Positions 47,611-58,850 of a DNA stretch of 64,000 nt are shown one piece after another. A program made the position numbers and the translations under genes. The notes under the pieces are model-generated. The model was given only the letters and a program-made list of their open reading frames with translations. It was not told where the DNA came from and did no database searches. The DNA is from Capillidium heterosporum (Eukaryota; Entomophthoromycota; Entomophthoromycetes; Entomophthorales; Capillidiaceae). Each line of letters begins with the position of its first letter. Within the stretch, counting starts at the first letter, position 1. Location of the stretch: assembly GCA_016630905.1 (NCBI GenBank), contig WBMQ01000003.1, positions 2,728,001-2,792,000 of the forward strand. Reading direction: 5' to 3'.

Positions 47611-48790
47611 ATGCTCAACCTTACTTATCTTCCAACCGAGCTACTTGAAGCCATCCTTACCGACTGGTTTGATTAACTTTAAGCAACTAGTATTTGTGGC
47701 AACTAACTATACCTTTCATCTTCCATGTTTTTAAGGATTTTGAAGGGTAGGGATAGTTTTAGGGATTTTACTGAGAGCTATAAGTTTATTGTCAAAACAC
47801 AACTGATGCATCAAGAATTCTCGATTCTTTGATACAAATCTCGCCTTTCCAATGTCTTTACACAAACCTTCAGATCTATATCAAATAAGTTAAGGATAGA
47901 GACCAATTCTCCAATCTATCTAAGGACGACCTAGAGCTCTATAGAAACTTAAAAGTTCATGCTTGCCATCTATATAAGAGCAACATATATGACAGGGCCC
48001 TTTCAAATCTAGACAACCTAAAAACAGTTACGTTAACCTACAAAGGATATAAGCCGTTTCCACTGATTAACTTCTCAAACTCCACTTTAGTCAAGTTTAG
48101 GTTAGATGTCAATTACTTAAATGGACCCATCTCCCACCAAATTAAGATGAACCTACCTGAACTGAAGAGCTTGTACATCCAGATCAAGTATATCAGCTAG
48201 CACCTAGGACAACTCCTTATCTTTGATAAAGTAGCCAATGTCTTCTTTAAAAGTCAAGTTGATAATGCGGAAGGGTAGGTTTATCACTACGTCAGCGATT
48301 CCACCTACTGACCTAGCTTCAAAGCCAGAGTCGCCTAAACTTCCAAAACAAAAGAAAGAGACTAGTCAAGTTTCAAGTCCAATTTACTAAACTCACCAGC
48401 TCGGTTCAGCTCTATGGGATTTTAAACCTAGTTGATTCACATGTTAAACTTTCTGATGGTGACAAATCAACTTTCCACTTTTTTCGACACTCTAACACAC
48501 CTTAAAAGTTGCAACTATCTGATGATTTTGCATCTCAGGATTCTTATAATTTCAACCAACCTTTACCACTGCAAGTCTTTTAGGTAAGCAGCTTAAAAGA
48601 CATTACCAATGACTTTCTGCTGTTTCTAGTTCGACTACTCAACTACCATAGTTTGTTTATTCAACGCTAGAAAGGGCTTAAAAGTGATAATGTGAATTTA
48701 AGGAGTTTGGGGAAGCTGTCACCTTCCCGAATTTACTCTAACTAGAGGTTAGATTTTTCTAGAGTTTGAGTGATGGATTTGGTAATGGAC
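47611..48790 (+). pseudogene. Broken F-box protein gene, copy 3
   Basis: Starts at ATG 47611 with MLNLTYLPTELLEAI, matching the F-box start of 45640. Downstream blocks match the same gene in order, including KDDLELYRNLKV (intact gene: DDLEVYKSLKI) and SNLDNLKTVTLTYKGYKPF (intact: SNLPNLRELTLSYYGHKPF). Many stops and frame changes run through the whole length, so this copy is more decayed than copy 1. It lies 738 bp downstream of the intact gene in the same direction, as expected for a tandem duplicate. Confidence 0.8.
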
Positions 48791-49963
48791 TCTGCTGCTT
48801 GATCAAACTTTGCATTTTTCATTATATGTATTTATATTTTAGCAACTTTTAGTTCTTTATTATTTGCTTTATATATAAATGTATATTATTGGGTTATTAA
48901 GCCCATTACTATATACTACAGAATTACAAATTAGTATAAAAGAAGGCTGTTTAAAATGGAAATGTAGGTTATCAAGAATGGTATATATTTTTCAATACTC
49001 TTAGGCCAATGATTTTCAGCCTTGTTAGTTTGAATCAAAACTATCAGTACTTTTTAATATGCTTTGTTAAAACCATGAGTCAGACCCATCAAGTTACGGG
49101 CTATGGTTTTAGATAACAAAAGAGATTTTATGAGTCTATAAAACAAAGTTTTTTAAAGTTCAAGTAGATTTCCATAGAAACTATATATCACAAATTAAAA
49201 ATTATTTATATATATCTTCAAATTTCTTACTAGTTTAATAGAACCTAAAACATATTTTGTAAAAAGTGGTAAGGGGCTTGAGATACTGTAGAAAGATGGC
49301 TATGACTTCAATATCAGATCACTATTTTCAAAATGGATTGATAACGATGGCTAGGAATTCTTATCCAAAGCAAAAACTTTGATAAAAGTAACTTCACTTT
49401 CCATTCTGAGAATGTATAATTAGTGATTCCAACATCTCTTTAAAATCATTATGGGTTTTCTGAACGTATGATAGAAATCTTCATTTCACCCAACTATCCT
49501 GGATTTGTCATACAGTAGGCTCATGTGAATACACGAACAAAGAAATTTAATAATTGAGTTTATAATGTTAGCTAATAAAGCATCTACTATAAAAACGCGA
49601 ATTCGTAGTAAATTAGATACATTATCACTCACTCCATATCTCAAACATGTTCTATAATATAAAAAAGTACCTGCAGTAGGGTGTAACGAATTTTTATTAC
49701 TTGAGACTAAAAATTTTATTAAACATTCCTGTTTTCATACTTTGTCTAACCAAGTACGTAGCCAATTTATATGAAAGTAAGGCACATGTCTAGGTTTGAA
49801 ATAATAGATCAATATAAAATAGTACATTATGATACTTTAATCAATTTAGAGAATAAACCTATAGACGGCAGAAGCTTTTGCAAAGTTTTGTATATAAAAT
49901 CCATATAAATAGCAACAAAATTTTGACAAGTACCTTTATATCCAAAGATCTAACCTAGCAAAG
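48791..49963. other. Intergenic region upstream of POT gene 1
   Basis: 1.2 kb, AT-rich. Near 49828-49855 the sequence resembles the promoter of POT gene 2 (shared TTATGATAC and CAATTTAGA words), suggesting common control or descent. The TATA box of POT gene 1 is listed separately. Confidence 0.45.
49891..49900 (+). promoter_or_regulatory. TATA box of POT gene 1
   Basis: TATATAAAAT about 64 bases upstream of ATG 49964. Confidence 0.55.
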
Positions 49964-51601
49964 ATGGACACCAAACCAGACATACTAAGCTCTATAGACC
50001 TCCAGTTAACTGAGCGAGAGCGCCAACTGATGGAGCAGGAACGCATCATCAATGCCGAACTCGACGCCAAACTACAAGCCAACCACGAAAAGTTTCCCAA
50101 GGCCGTTTATTTCATCATCCCCAACGAATTGTGCGAAAGATTCTGCTATTACGGTATTAAAAATCTGTTGTACAAGTACATGCGTACTGCCTTCGGATTT
50201 GAAGAGTACTTTGCCAAATCGCAGACCCATCTCTTCAATGGCTTAGTCTACCTCTTTCCAGTTGTTGGTGCCTCGATAGCCGACTCGTTCTTGGGAAAAT
50301 ACCACACCATCGTCTACTTTTCCATAATCTATCTCATCGGTAATGCCCTGCTTTCCATCTTCTCTATCAATAACTTAGTTAGTTCGTTCGGAAGCTATCC
50401 TTACTGGGCCTTCATCATCCCAGCTCTTTTGATAGCCATAGGTTCGGGAGGTATAAAGCCTTGTGTAGTCTCACACGGTGGTGACCAGTTCTTGAAGTCT
50501 CAGGAATCTCTACTTGACAAGTTCTTTGCATTATTCTACATCTCTATCAATATCGGCTCTTTAGTTTCACAGTACCTGACTCCCTACCTCAAAGAGTATG
50601 TTGAATGCTTTGGTAGCAAATGCTACTTCATTGCGTTTGGTATACCAACTGTTGTCTTTGCTATCGCTTTAACGGTCTTTGTCATCGGATACCGCTACTA
50701 CCGTATCGTCCCTCCAACAAAGAAGTTCATGCCCTATGTCGCTTTGAAGGTCGCTATTACGGCAAATACGCGCTACTATAAAGCTACCAAAGAGGAACGT
50801 TTAGCTAAAGGCCACTGGTTGAATTTTTCGGAGGATATCTATGGTTCAGAGATGGTTGAGGAGACTAGACTTTTTGGCAAGGTATGCGTGATGTTCTTTC
50901 CAGTTGCTTTTTGGTGGATGTTATGTGATCAAAGTGCTACCGAGTGGCAAGCTAACTACGATAAGATGGAGCATACATTCTTAGGCTTTATTCCGTTACC
51001 TACCGAAGCTTCTTCAAATATTAACTCCATCCTTATTATCATTTTCGTACCTTTCCTATCCTACATCGTCTACCCGTTCTTGGAGAAGCGCGGCATCAAA
51101 ACTCCCTTGTTGACTCGTATGAAGCTCGGATTTATCTTTTTGATAAGTGGGTTTATACTTTCAACCTGCCTACAGTACTACGTTGATTCGTACGCTCATA
51201 ATCTGGTTGTTGATAAGGAGGGCAACTACATCTCATGCAATGGATGCGTGAATGGTACCATCCAACTTCCTCAGTGGATATTATTATCTTTAGGGGAAGC
51301 TTTACTGTCACCAACCTGTAATCAGTTTGCCTATACTCAAGTAGGTAAGCAGATGCGTGCTTCATCAACTTCCATTTATTTGTTGAACATTGCTATTGGG
51401 AACTATGTGGTTTTAATATTGGAGAATATCTTTCACGCTGTAGATTTGCATGGAAACGGGGTTATGTGGGTCTATATTATCTTGACTACGCTGGCTTTTA
51501 TTTCGTTCTACCTGTTATGTAAGTATTGGTATGTAACTAAGGAGGATGAAGATGCTGCAAAAGAAATTTTGGAGCAGAATATGCTTGCACTCAAGGAATA
51601 G
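49964..51601 (+). CDS. Proton-dependent oligopeptide transporter (POT/PTR2 family), copy 1
   Basis: 545 aa, intact. A major-facilitator membrane protein that imports di- and tripeptides with protons. Residues 55-60 give the ExxERF motif (ELCERF) followed by CYYG, essential for proton coupling in the family. The PTR signature region reads SGGIKPCVVSHGGDQF, and about 12 hydrophobic helices can be traced. The N-terminal tail is polar and rich in Glu and Arg; the C-terminal tail is acidic (KEDEDAAKEILEQN). A short loop carries a close Cys pair (CNGC) before the last helices. It is the only intact one of three POT genes in this region; copies 2 and 3 are at 53.1 and beyond 63.4 kb. Nitrogen-regulated expression is usual for such genes but is not shown here. 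Confidence 0.93.
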   Translation: MDTKPDILSSIDLQLTERERQLMEQERIINAELDAKLQANHEKFPKAVYFIIPNELCERFCYYGIKNLLYKYMRTAFGFEEYFAKSQTHLFNGLVYLFPVVGASIADSFLGKYHTIVYFSIIYLIGNALLSIFSINNLVSSFGSYPYWAFIIPALLIAIGSGGIKPCVVSHGGDQFLKSQESLLDKFFALFYISINIGSLVSQYLTPYLKEYVECFGSKCYFIAFGIPTVVFAIALTVFVIGYRYYRIVPPTKKFMPYVALKVAITANTRYYKATKEERLAKGHWLNFSEDIYGSEMVEETRLFGKVCVMFFPVAFWWMLCDQSATEWQANYDKMEHTFLGFIPLPTEASSNINSILIIIFVPFLSYIVYPFLEKRGIKTPLLTRMKLGFIFLISGFILSTCLQYYVDSYAHNLVVDKEGNYISCNGCVNGTIQLPQWILLSLGEALLSPTCNQFAYTQVGKQMRASSTSIYLLNIAIGNYVVLILENIFHAVDLHGNGVMWVYIILTTLAFISFYLLCKYWYVTKEDEDAAKEILEQNMLALKE

Positions 51602-52939
51602 GTAGTAGCAGCAGTTTCTTTTTGTGCTTTATTTCAATAAAATTATTTAGTTTTGCTTGTGGTATTTTTTTTGAATTTTTAGTATAATCTAAGAACTTCA
51701 ATTAGATATAGGCAGATTCAGATCGAGGACAAAATCTTTATAGCTATTTTCGAATATCCCTTCAACTTATGGATCATTATTTTATGATCATTTGTGTATT
51801 AAATGTGGTACTTAAGTTCTACATAAATAAAAAAGTATCTGGGATTCGATACCAACATACTATCTATAAATCCTATAGTATTTTATTGGAGTTGATGAGT
51901 TAAGATCAACATTCTAAACTTTTATTTCTAACAAAAGATGCAATATATATTATATACAATACATTTGTAAACCCCACCCGATATAAACTAATTATCGAAA
52001 ACTTTGAGTTTAATTGGAAGCTTCAAATTTATCCTACTTTTACTGCAAAGTTTTGCATACTCAAGTGACGTCCAACATTATTGTACCAAGTCATGTTGTC
52101 AATTTTTTAGCAAAAGGCCTAAATTGGTTATTCAGAAAGCGGTACTTACTTTACCTAATAGAATCACAATGTCACTTTCTATATTATTGTATACGACATC
52201 AGTTGAGAATTCTTTCAATTAGAAAATGTTTAGGGTTGATAGATTTTGCATACGTAGGTATACCTCCTTAGAATTAGGCTATTTCTTTAGAGTATGTAGG
52301 TTTAGTTACTATACAGCACTTTTTGATATAACAACTTCCAGTAAAACCCAATCCAAGCCATATGTCCATATGTTACTATAGGCAGTATAGGTGTGTCCTT
52401 TTAAAATTCAATAGTATACTATTTTAAAGATATATTTTTGTCACTGAGTATTAGCCAAACCAAATTGACTACCCTAAATTTTCCGAAGATGGTGGGATAT
52501 TCATGTACGATTAGCTGCCTAGCCATTAAAATATAAACTGTAGCTAGTAAACGGAAGTTGTCTACCATCTTTTACCACTTTAAACCCGATCTAATTTTTA
52601 TCTTGGTCACTCTAAAAGCTCGAATAAGAAATCCTGTGAATTAATATACCAAATTAGGTTTGGTCAAAGGATTAAGCTATACTTGTGAGTTAGTCACAAA
52701 AAATTTGTGAACTGAAATCTGAAAGACTAATATCAATTACGATCACACTCCTACCTATGTTAAATTTTATACTTTTGATTATTCATATACCGCCTCAACA
52801 GAATCAATTTATGGCTCCTCCAAATTTTATCAAAGGTAGGTTGTGCCCATCTATAAAGTAAAAATAGATGGAGTATAAACTAGAAATTCCCTGAAATTTC
52901 ATAATATTCACCTATTCCAATAGCGCTTTAAAATCATAT

Positions 52940-53015
52940 AAAAGTACACCCCATGTCAATATTTAATATTAACCTTAATGCACTTCCACGTATTATGATA
53001 CATCAACCAATTTAG
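52940..53015 (+). repeat. Promoter-proximal repeat, copy at POT gene 2
   Basis: About 76 bp, 107 bases upstream of the POT gene 2 ATG. It matches the reverse complement of 61991-62067 with one indel and few or no mismatches. Part of it (TTATGATAC ... CAATTTAGA) also resembles the POT gene 1 upstream region. Confidence 0.85.
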
Positions 53016-53059
53016 AAAGATAACCTCCATTACAAAAAAATTTTGCAGAAAAGCAAGTG

Positions 53060-53067
53060 TATATATA
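53060..53067 (+). promoter_or_regulatory. TATA box of POT gene 2
   Basis: TATATATA ending 54 bases before ATG 53122. Confidence 0.55.
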
Positions 53068-53121
53068 TCTAGCTAAATTTAGAATTCAAATCTTACGATC
53101 CAACTCAAACCAAAAACTCAA

Positions 53122-54760
53122 ATGGACAGTAAACTCGACCATATCAACCAGTTGGACTCCCACCTTACTGAGCGAGAACGCCAACTCCTGGAACAGGAAC
53201 GCATCATCAACGCCGAACTAGATGCCAAACTTCAGGCCAACCACGAAAAGTTTCCCAAGGCTGTTTACTTCATCATCCCCAACGAATTCTGTGAACGATT
53301 CTGCTACTATGGTATCAAGAACCTCTTGTACAAATACATGCGTACCGCTTTCGGATTTGAAGAGTACTTTGCCAAATCGCAGACCCATCTCTTTAACGGC
53401 TTAGTTTATTTCTTCCCTATAGTAGGTGCTTCGATAGCCGACTCGTTCTTGGGAAAATATCACACCATCGTCTACTTTTCCTTAATCTACTTCATCGGTA
53501 ATGCCCTGCTTTCTATCTTCTCCATCAACAATCTAGTTAGTTCGTTCGGAAGCTATCCTTACTGGGCCTTCATCATCCCAGCTCTTTTGATAGCCATAGG
53601 TTCGGGAGGTATAAAGCCTTGTGTAGTCTCACACGGTGGTGACCAGTTCTTGAAGTCTCAGGAATCTCTACTTGACAAGTTCTTTGCCCTGTTCTATGTC
53701 TCTGTCAACGTAGGTGCCCTGATAGCCCAGTATCTCACTCCTTACCTCAAGGAATACGTCGAATGCTTTGGTTCTAAATGCTACTTCATCGCCTTTGGTA
53801 TCCCTACCATTGTTTTCGGTATAGCTTTGGCTGTCTTTGTCTTCGGTTATAGGTACTATCGCATCGTTCCCCCTACAAAGAAGTTTATGCCCTATGTAGC
53901 TTTAAAGTTAGCCGTTACCGCCAACACCCGCTTACTACAAAGCTACTAAAGAGGAGCGTTTAGCTAAAGGCCACTGGTTGAACTTCTCAGAGGATATCTA
54001 CGGTTCAGAGATGGTCGAGGAGACTAGACTTTTCGGTAAGGTTTGCGTCATGTTCTTCCCCATCGCTTTCTGGTGGATGTTGTCCGATCAAAGTGGTACC
54101 GAATGGCAGGCTAACTACGACAAGATGGAGCATACATTCTTAGGATTTATCCCGTTGCCTACTGAAGCTTCTTCTAACATCAACTCATTGCTTATCATTA
54201 TCTTCGTCCCCTTCCTGTCTTATATTGTCTACCCGTTCTTGGAGAAGCGTGGTATAAGGATGCCCTTACTCACTCGTATGAACTTGGGCTTCATCATCTT
54301 GATCAGTGGTTTCGTTTTATCTACTAGTCTGCAGTACTACGTAGATTCTTACGCCCACAACTTGGTAGTTGACAAAGATGGTAACTATGTCTCCTGTAAC
54401 GGGTGTGTCAATGGCACCATCCAGCTGCCTCAGTGGATTTTACTTTCATTAGGTGAAGCTTTCCTATCCCCAACCTGCAACCAGTTCGCTTATACTCAGG
54501 TAGGTAAACAGATGCGTGCTTCTTCAACTTCGGTATATTTGCTAGCTATCGCTCTAGGTAACTATGTGGTACTAGGGCTGGAGAACGCCTTCCATGCTGC
54601 TGAAATTCATAGTACCAACGTCATGTGGATCTACACTGCCATTACGACGGCTGCCTTCCTGCTGTTCTTCTATCTAAGTAACTACTGGTATGTGACAAAG
54701 GAGGATGAGGATGCTGCCAAGGAGGTTCTGGAACAGAATCAGCTTACTATCAAGGAATAG
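53122..54760 (+). CDS. Proton-dependent oligopeptide transporter (POT/PTR2 family), copy 2, one frame break
   Basis: Closely similar along its whole length to POT gene 1: same ExxERF motif (EFCERF), same SGGIKPCVVSHGGDQF and same acidic tail. One extra T after the CGC codon at 53929-53931 shifts the frame, compared with copy 1 at the equivalent ANTRYYKATK position, and translation would stop at about 53949. The second half (53978-54760) is fully open and conserved, with no other damage. It may be a sequencing indel, a very young inactivating mutation or a recoded site. A 154 bp tract (53534-53687) is identical to copy 1 and suggests recent gene conversion. If functional, the role is import of small peptides. 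Confidence 0.88.
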
Positions 54761-55222
54761 GTCTTCTCTTTCTATCTCTACTTCCATTTTATTAACTTAC
54801 AAACATCGATTTAATAAATATTTTAATGAGCTTTTAATAGTTAACACTAAGATATTGCCTATAAATAGGTCGAAAAGTACAAGTATATTGTTTTTATCTA
54901 AACACTAATGCCAAAAGGAATATTCAGACATAAGCAAATCACGCCAATGTTCTAAGATGGGCTTATCAATAAAGGGGTAAACTTTGGGCATGAGTTTGTT
55001 GTAAGAAATCATATGCAAAAGTCACTATTTGCACAATCAAATATCTTTATTGTCAAGAAAGTATAAACTACTGCACATTTTTTAACAACTTTTAACTCAA
55101 TTATAGGTAAATTTTAGATGGCAGTTATAAAGCATTGTAAAGAGAAGGAATATATATGTGTATAAGAAAAATGGTCACATTAAAATACAATTGAAATACC
55201 AGTTTATTTGCCAATCTAGTTC
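54761..55222. other. Intergenic region
   Basis: 460 bp between convergent 3' ends (POT gene 2 and the family A secreted-protein gene). AT-rich; nothing supported. Confidence 0.4.
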
Positions 55223-55868
55223 CTAGAACCTATACACCTTTCCATCATACTTGATACGCTTCTCATCAACGTATTCAATAGTGAAATCAAACTCTTCATT
55301 CCCATAGTACTGAGAGGTCAACTTACCTCTAACTTGAGCCGGAATTATAATCTACCACCTTCCAATCACCATTGTGGGGACGCTTATTCTTCAGATAAAA
55401 GGTAGCTTGACCCTTACGGAAGTCAATCCTATTGACTTCGCTATCGGAATCTTCGATGTAATACTTGCCGTAGCCTAACTTGGATAGCAATAAGAATTGG
55501 GTCTTTGTTCCAGCTGGTACACGGTTCAATAAAACGCCATCAAATTTAATCTGATCCTTGCTAATGAATTCGAAAGGGTAGGCTTCATCATCAAATGTTT
55601 CACTGGTCAGGATAGTTTCCAAATTTTGACGGTACCAATGGCCTTTGTAGAGGGTGGGGACGCTGAGCTTGCTATCCTTGCAGTAGGATTTGAGGAACTG
55701 TTCCTGAGACCCGAAGAAGATTTCATAAGCTTTCAAGCATTGGGAGGCTTGAGATGGATCGGCTAAAGTGTAGATAGCGTCGTGAATGTCACTCTGTTCC
55801 CAGTTTGAGCCGGCAAAAATGGTAGTAGCAGCAAGTAGAGCGAAGTTCATAAAGTTAGTGAGTTGCAT
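55223..55868 (-). CDS. Small secreted protein, family A, one frame break
   Basis: Starts at ATG 55868; an upstream in-frame TTG is not a likely start. The signal peptide ends near ATTIFAG. The mature protein starts SNWEQSDIHDAIYTLAD and has conserved GHWYRQNL, FEFISKDQIKFDG and GDWKVV words. Compared with the paralog at 61.1 kb, one extra base at about 55341-55346 shifts the frame, and the original frame stops within a few codons. In the other frame the C-terminus continues and ends EKRIKYDGKVYRF at TAG 55223-55225, matching the paralog. Two Cys lie in the N-terminal half. A TATA box lies 53 bases upstream. The function is unknown. Confidence 0.78.
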
Positions 55869-58162
55869 CTTCAATTTTTGATTGTAAGTTTGATATGGTG
55901 CTACTTGGATTATTTGAACCTTTTATATGCTTTTTGGTAGAATATCAGATTTCCTTTCCCTATATATAATAAAACTACTGTTCAAGAGTAGCAGCATAGA
56001 TATGCCCTATGTATTGGTAATTTAAACATTAGGTCCAAATATTTTATTTATAGAATCTATAGCTAAAGCTTGATAAAGACTATATATGGTGTTGATAGTG
56101 TAATTTTTTATGATCCTTAGTATTTAACTCAACCAGTTACACTACATGTTTATAGAAAACTTCCATCTCTACTTTCATCAACTCTAGCGGAAAACATAAT
56201 AAATATCTTAGCATTGAAAATTACCGGGAAGAGAATATTTTTATCTACATTTAGTAAAAGTAGAGGCTTATACTTTGTTCAGATATAAAGTAAGAATTAA
56301 GCGATCTTATCCACTTAGACACACCCAAAGTGTTCTAATTTCCAAGTAAGTTTATTAGATAATACTAATAGTTCCTATTAAAAAGTCCCGTAAATATGTT
56401 TAGTTCCGTGCATCCATCTACTGTTTAGGATACTCCGAATTAAATCCCAAGCTATAACTCAAACCGCCCTAACTAATTCATTGTGGACAGTTAGGGATGT
56501 TCCACCTACTAAAAATAAATACTAAGCTTCAAGTTTAGTTTCATGGTGGATCTAATGCTGTATAAAGATGAAGGTCGAGAACTTGATGGTGGATTAGAGT
56601 ACAAGTTAAGTACAAGTGGATTTTGGAGGAGAGATAGTTGGATGCAAATACTGAGAAAGTTGATATAGATAGTAAGGTTTGGTTATTTCAATTCGAACTT
56701 TTTCTAAGATAACAGTTAGAGTATATAGACTTACCAATAGGCATTTTATAATTGAGAGCATGATTCAAGCCTACAATTAATTAGTAAGATAGTGATATTT
56801 GGGAAATCGGGTTCAAGCCAATACTAGCCACTAAAAACCCCAATGTCAAGGTTGAAGCTTATAATTTGACATAATTAAACGATCTCATATGAACCTATAT
56901 ATAATAAAGTCATTAAATGTAACTGTTTACCACAGGCTTGGATGAATAGTTTGGCATATACCTTAATCAGCTCGCTTTTTAAGGTTTCTAATAAGATACT
57001 TGGCTAAAAAGGTTTAAAAAATAAGAGCTTATAAAAAACTATGCTATCTATTATAATTAAAATTGGCCTTATCATATATATAAGGTAAATTTATATGAGT
57101 AATAAGTATATATGAGCCCAAGAAGATAAGAAAGTTTCAAATGAGCTGCCTAGAATGATTATCTATAAACCCATCTTTTGGATTATGAATTGGAGATAGG
57201 GTTTTGCGCTAGAAAGGGTAGATGGTTAGCAGTTAATCGAGAAGTAATATATTGGTATTTCTAACTTATATTATATAAAGCTTTATACATAATATGTTGT
57301 ATAGGAGCTAAATTTAGAAAGCAGTAAATATTTTCAAGGCGTTTCAAAGATCTAAACTATATAGCCCATTTATTTCTGTATCACTTTTCAATAACATTAA
57401 GTGTCAGTGTCATTTTTACCATCAATGATCGCCTTTGTAGATTTTGAAAGTAGGCTAACTAAAATATTTATCACCTTATTTATAAATATAAATAACTCCG
57501 GCACCTTTATATGTTAGTTATATACATAGCTAATTCGCTACTAACGAAATTGTCAAGGCCACGCTAAGAAAGTTGAGCTCCAGTTTTGAAATTCCTACCA
57601 GACTTTTTAGGTGTTACGATAAATATCACTTGATAGGAGTGAATTAACTGCTTTGCATCTTGGAAATGCACTAATGGTTTACTATATAGTATTAATTATT
57701 AGCTATCTTTTATACAAAAGAAAATGAATTAATCTACAGAGTAATATCTTTAAATTAATTCTAGTCACTTTTTCTAACGAACTTTTGTCGATAAGTTCGG
57801 CAATTGAAAATAGGTACTATTGGCACTAATTAAAAGTGAAATTTAGAAACTTTTCCCGAAAGCTCATTTAAAATAATTCGATTTGGGCTTTAAGGAAAGT
57901 AACATATGAGATTTATATTTTATGTACATTCTTTTACTGCAATATATAATATCCCTTTTATATAAAATTTACCATGCAGCTTAGCGTGCATTTTAAACTT
58001 AATTTTAGTGATGGAAAATTGGCTTGTGATTGAAATAATACAAATAACCTACAATAAAAGTACGTGTATATATAAATTTATAAGAAAATAGGAATTAATT
58101 AAAGTATATATACGAAGCTTTTAAAGTATTGATTAATAAAAGTCTAATGAGTTTATTGAAAA
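55869..58162. other. Long AT-rich intergenic region
   Basis: 2.3 kb between two minus-strand secreted-protein genes. It contains the promoter of the downstream gene; otherwise there is no supported gene or repeat. Confidence 0.4.
55921..55927 (-). promoter_or_regulatory. TATA box of the family A secreted-protein gene
   Basis: TATAAAA on the minus strand, 53 bases from ATG 55868. Confidence 0.55.
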
Positions 58163-58781
58163 TTAGGCATTAACTTTAGTGAAAGTCTCACCATTGAAGA
58201 TTAAAGTCTTCTGGAGGTCGACTTTAGCAGTCCAGTTGATAGTAGTACCGTTGTTAGTACCTAAACCACTGACTTGCATATGGTTGTCGTCGATGGGCTT
58301 CTCCTCCTTGATGGTGAACAGATAAACCTTGAGGTAGGCCATTATCAGTGACAGTCAAACGTCCATTGTTGGAGAACAAGACTGATTTGTTACCAGCTTC
58401 CCACTTGCCGAACAAATTGGTGATAAAATCGATGGATTTGACCTGAGTAGAGCGATCCAAGTTGGAGTTACCATACTTCATAAGACTGGAGCTGATAGCT
58501 TCAACTTTGACTTCCTTGACTTGGAAATTGGGCAATAGCTTCTCGAGGATGATGGAGTCACTGACTTTGGACCAGGTACCGTAGCTGAGGAAAGGGCGGT
58601 TAGTCTGACAGTCCTTGGAACGCTTGACGAAGGTACCGTCGGCCTCCAAGTTCACCTCATAGGCGTCGTAGCAGATGTCGCGTTCATTGTTGATAGAAAA
58701 GTAGTAGCGACCAGTAAAATCAACAGCGGAGGCGGTGGTTGCGGCTAAGGCAATGATGGTAATAAGATTCTTGAAGAGCAT
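58163..58781 (-). CDS. Small secreted protein, family B, diverged copy with one frame break
   Basis: Paralog of the two inverted-repeat genes. It has a signal peptide (MLFKNLITIIALAATTASA), then VDFTGRYYF, the shared LEADGTFVKRSKDCQT core, YGTWSKV and FGKWEAGNKSVLF. One extra base at about 58333-58340 shifts the frame. In the restored alignment the last quarter continues conserved to FNGETFTKVNA and TAA 58163-58165, so the gene is otherwise undamaged. The synonymous and amino-acid differences show that it separated from the repeat-arm copies well before those duplicated. A TATA box lies 63 bases upstream. The function is unknown. Confidence 0.8.
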
Positions 58782-58843
58782 TTTATTGATGTTTGTGGAT
58801 CTAGCTGTTTGTTTATGTTTGATGGAGGGGTAGATTGGTAGCC

Positions 58844-58850
58844 TTTTATA
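58844..58850 (-). promoter_or_regulatory. TATA box of the diverged family B gene
   Basis: TATAAAA on the minus strand, 63 bases from ATG 58781. Confidence 0.55.

Larger units (their letters stand above)
51602..53121. other. Intergenic region upstream of POT gene 2
   Basis: 1.5 kb, AT-rich. The block 52940-53015 is repeated in inverted orientation at 61991-62067. Small overlapping open frames at 52004-52271 show no domain and are not called. Confidence 0.45.

Noticed and set aside
52004-52271. Two overlapping small open frames upstream of POT gene 2
   Set aside because: They overlap in different frames, have no recognisable similarity and lie in an AT-rich promoter region.
2228-54760. Reassigned stop codons as an explanation for broken genes
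   Set aside because: Intact genes end at TAA, TAG and TGA in the expected places, and the conserved genes are interrupted by frame changes rather than by readable stops.
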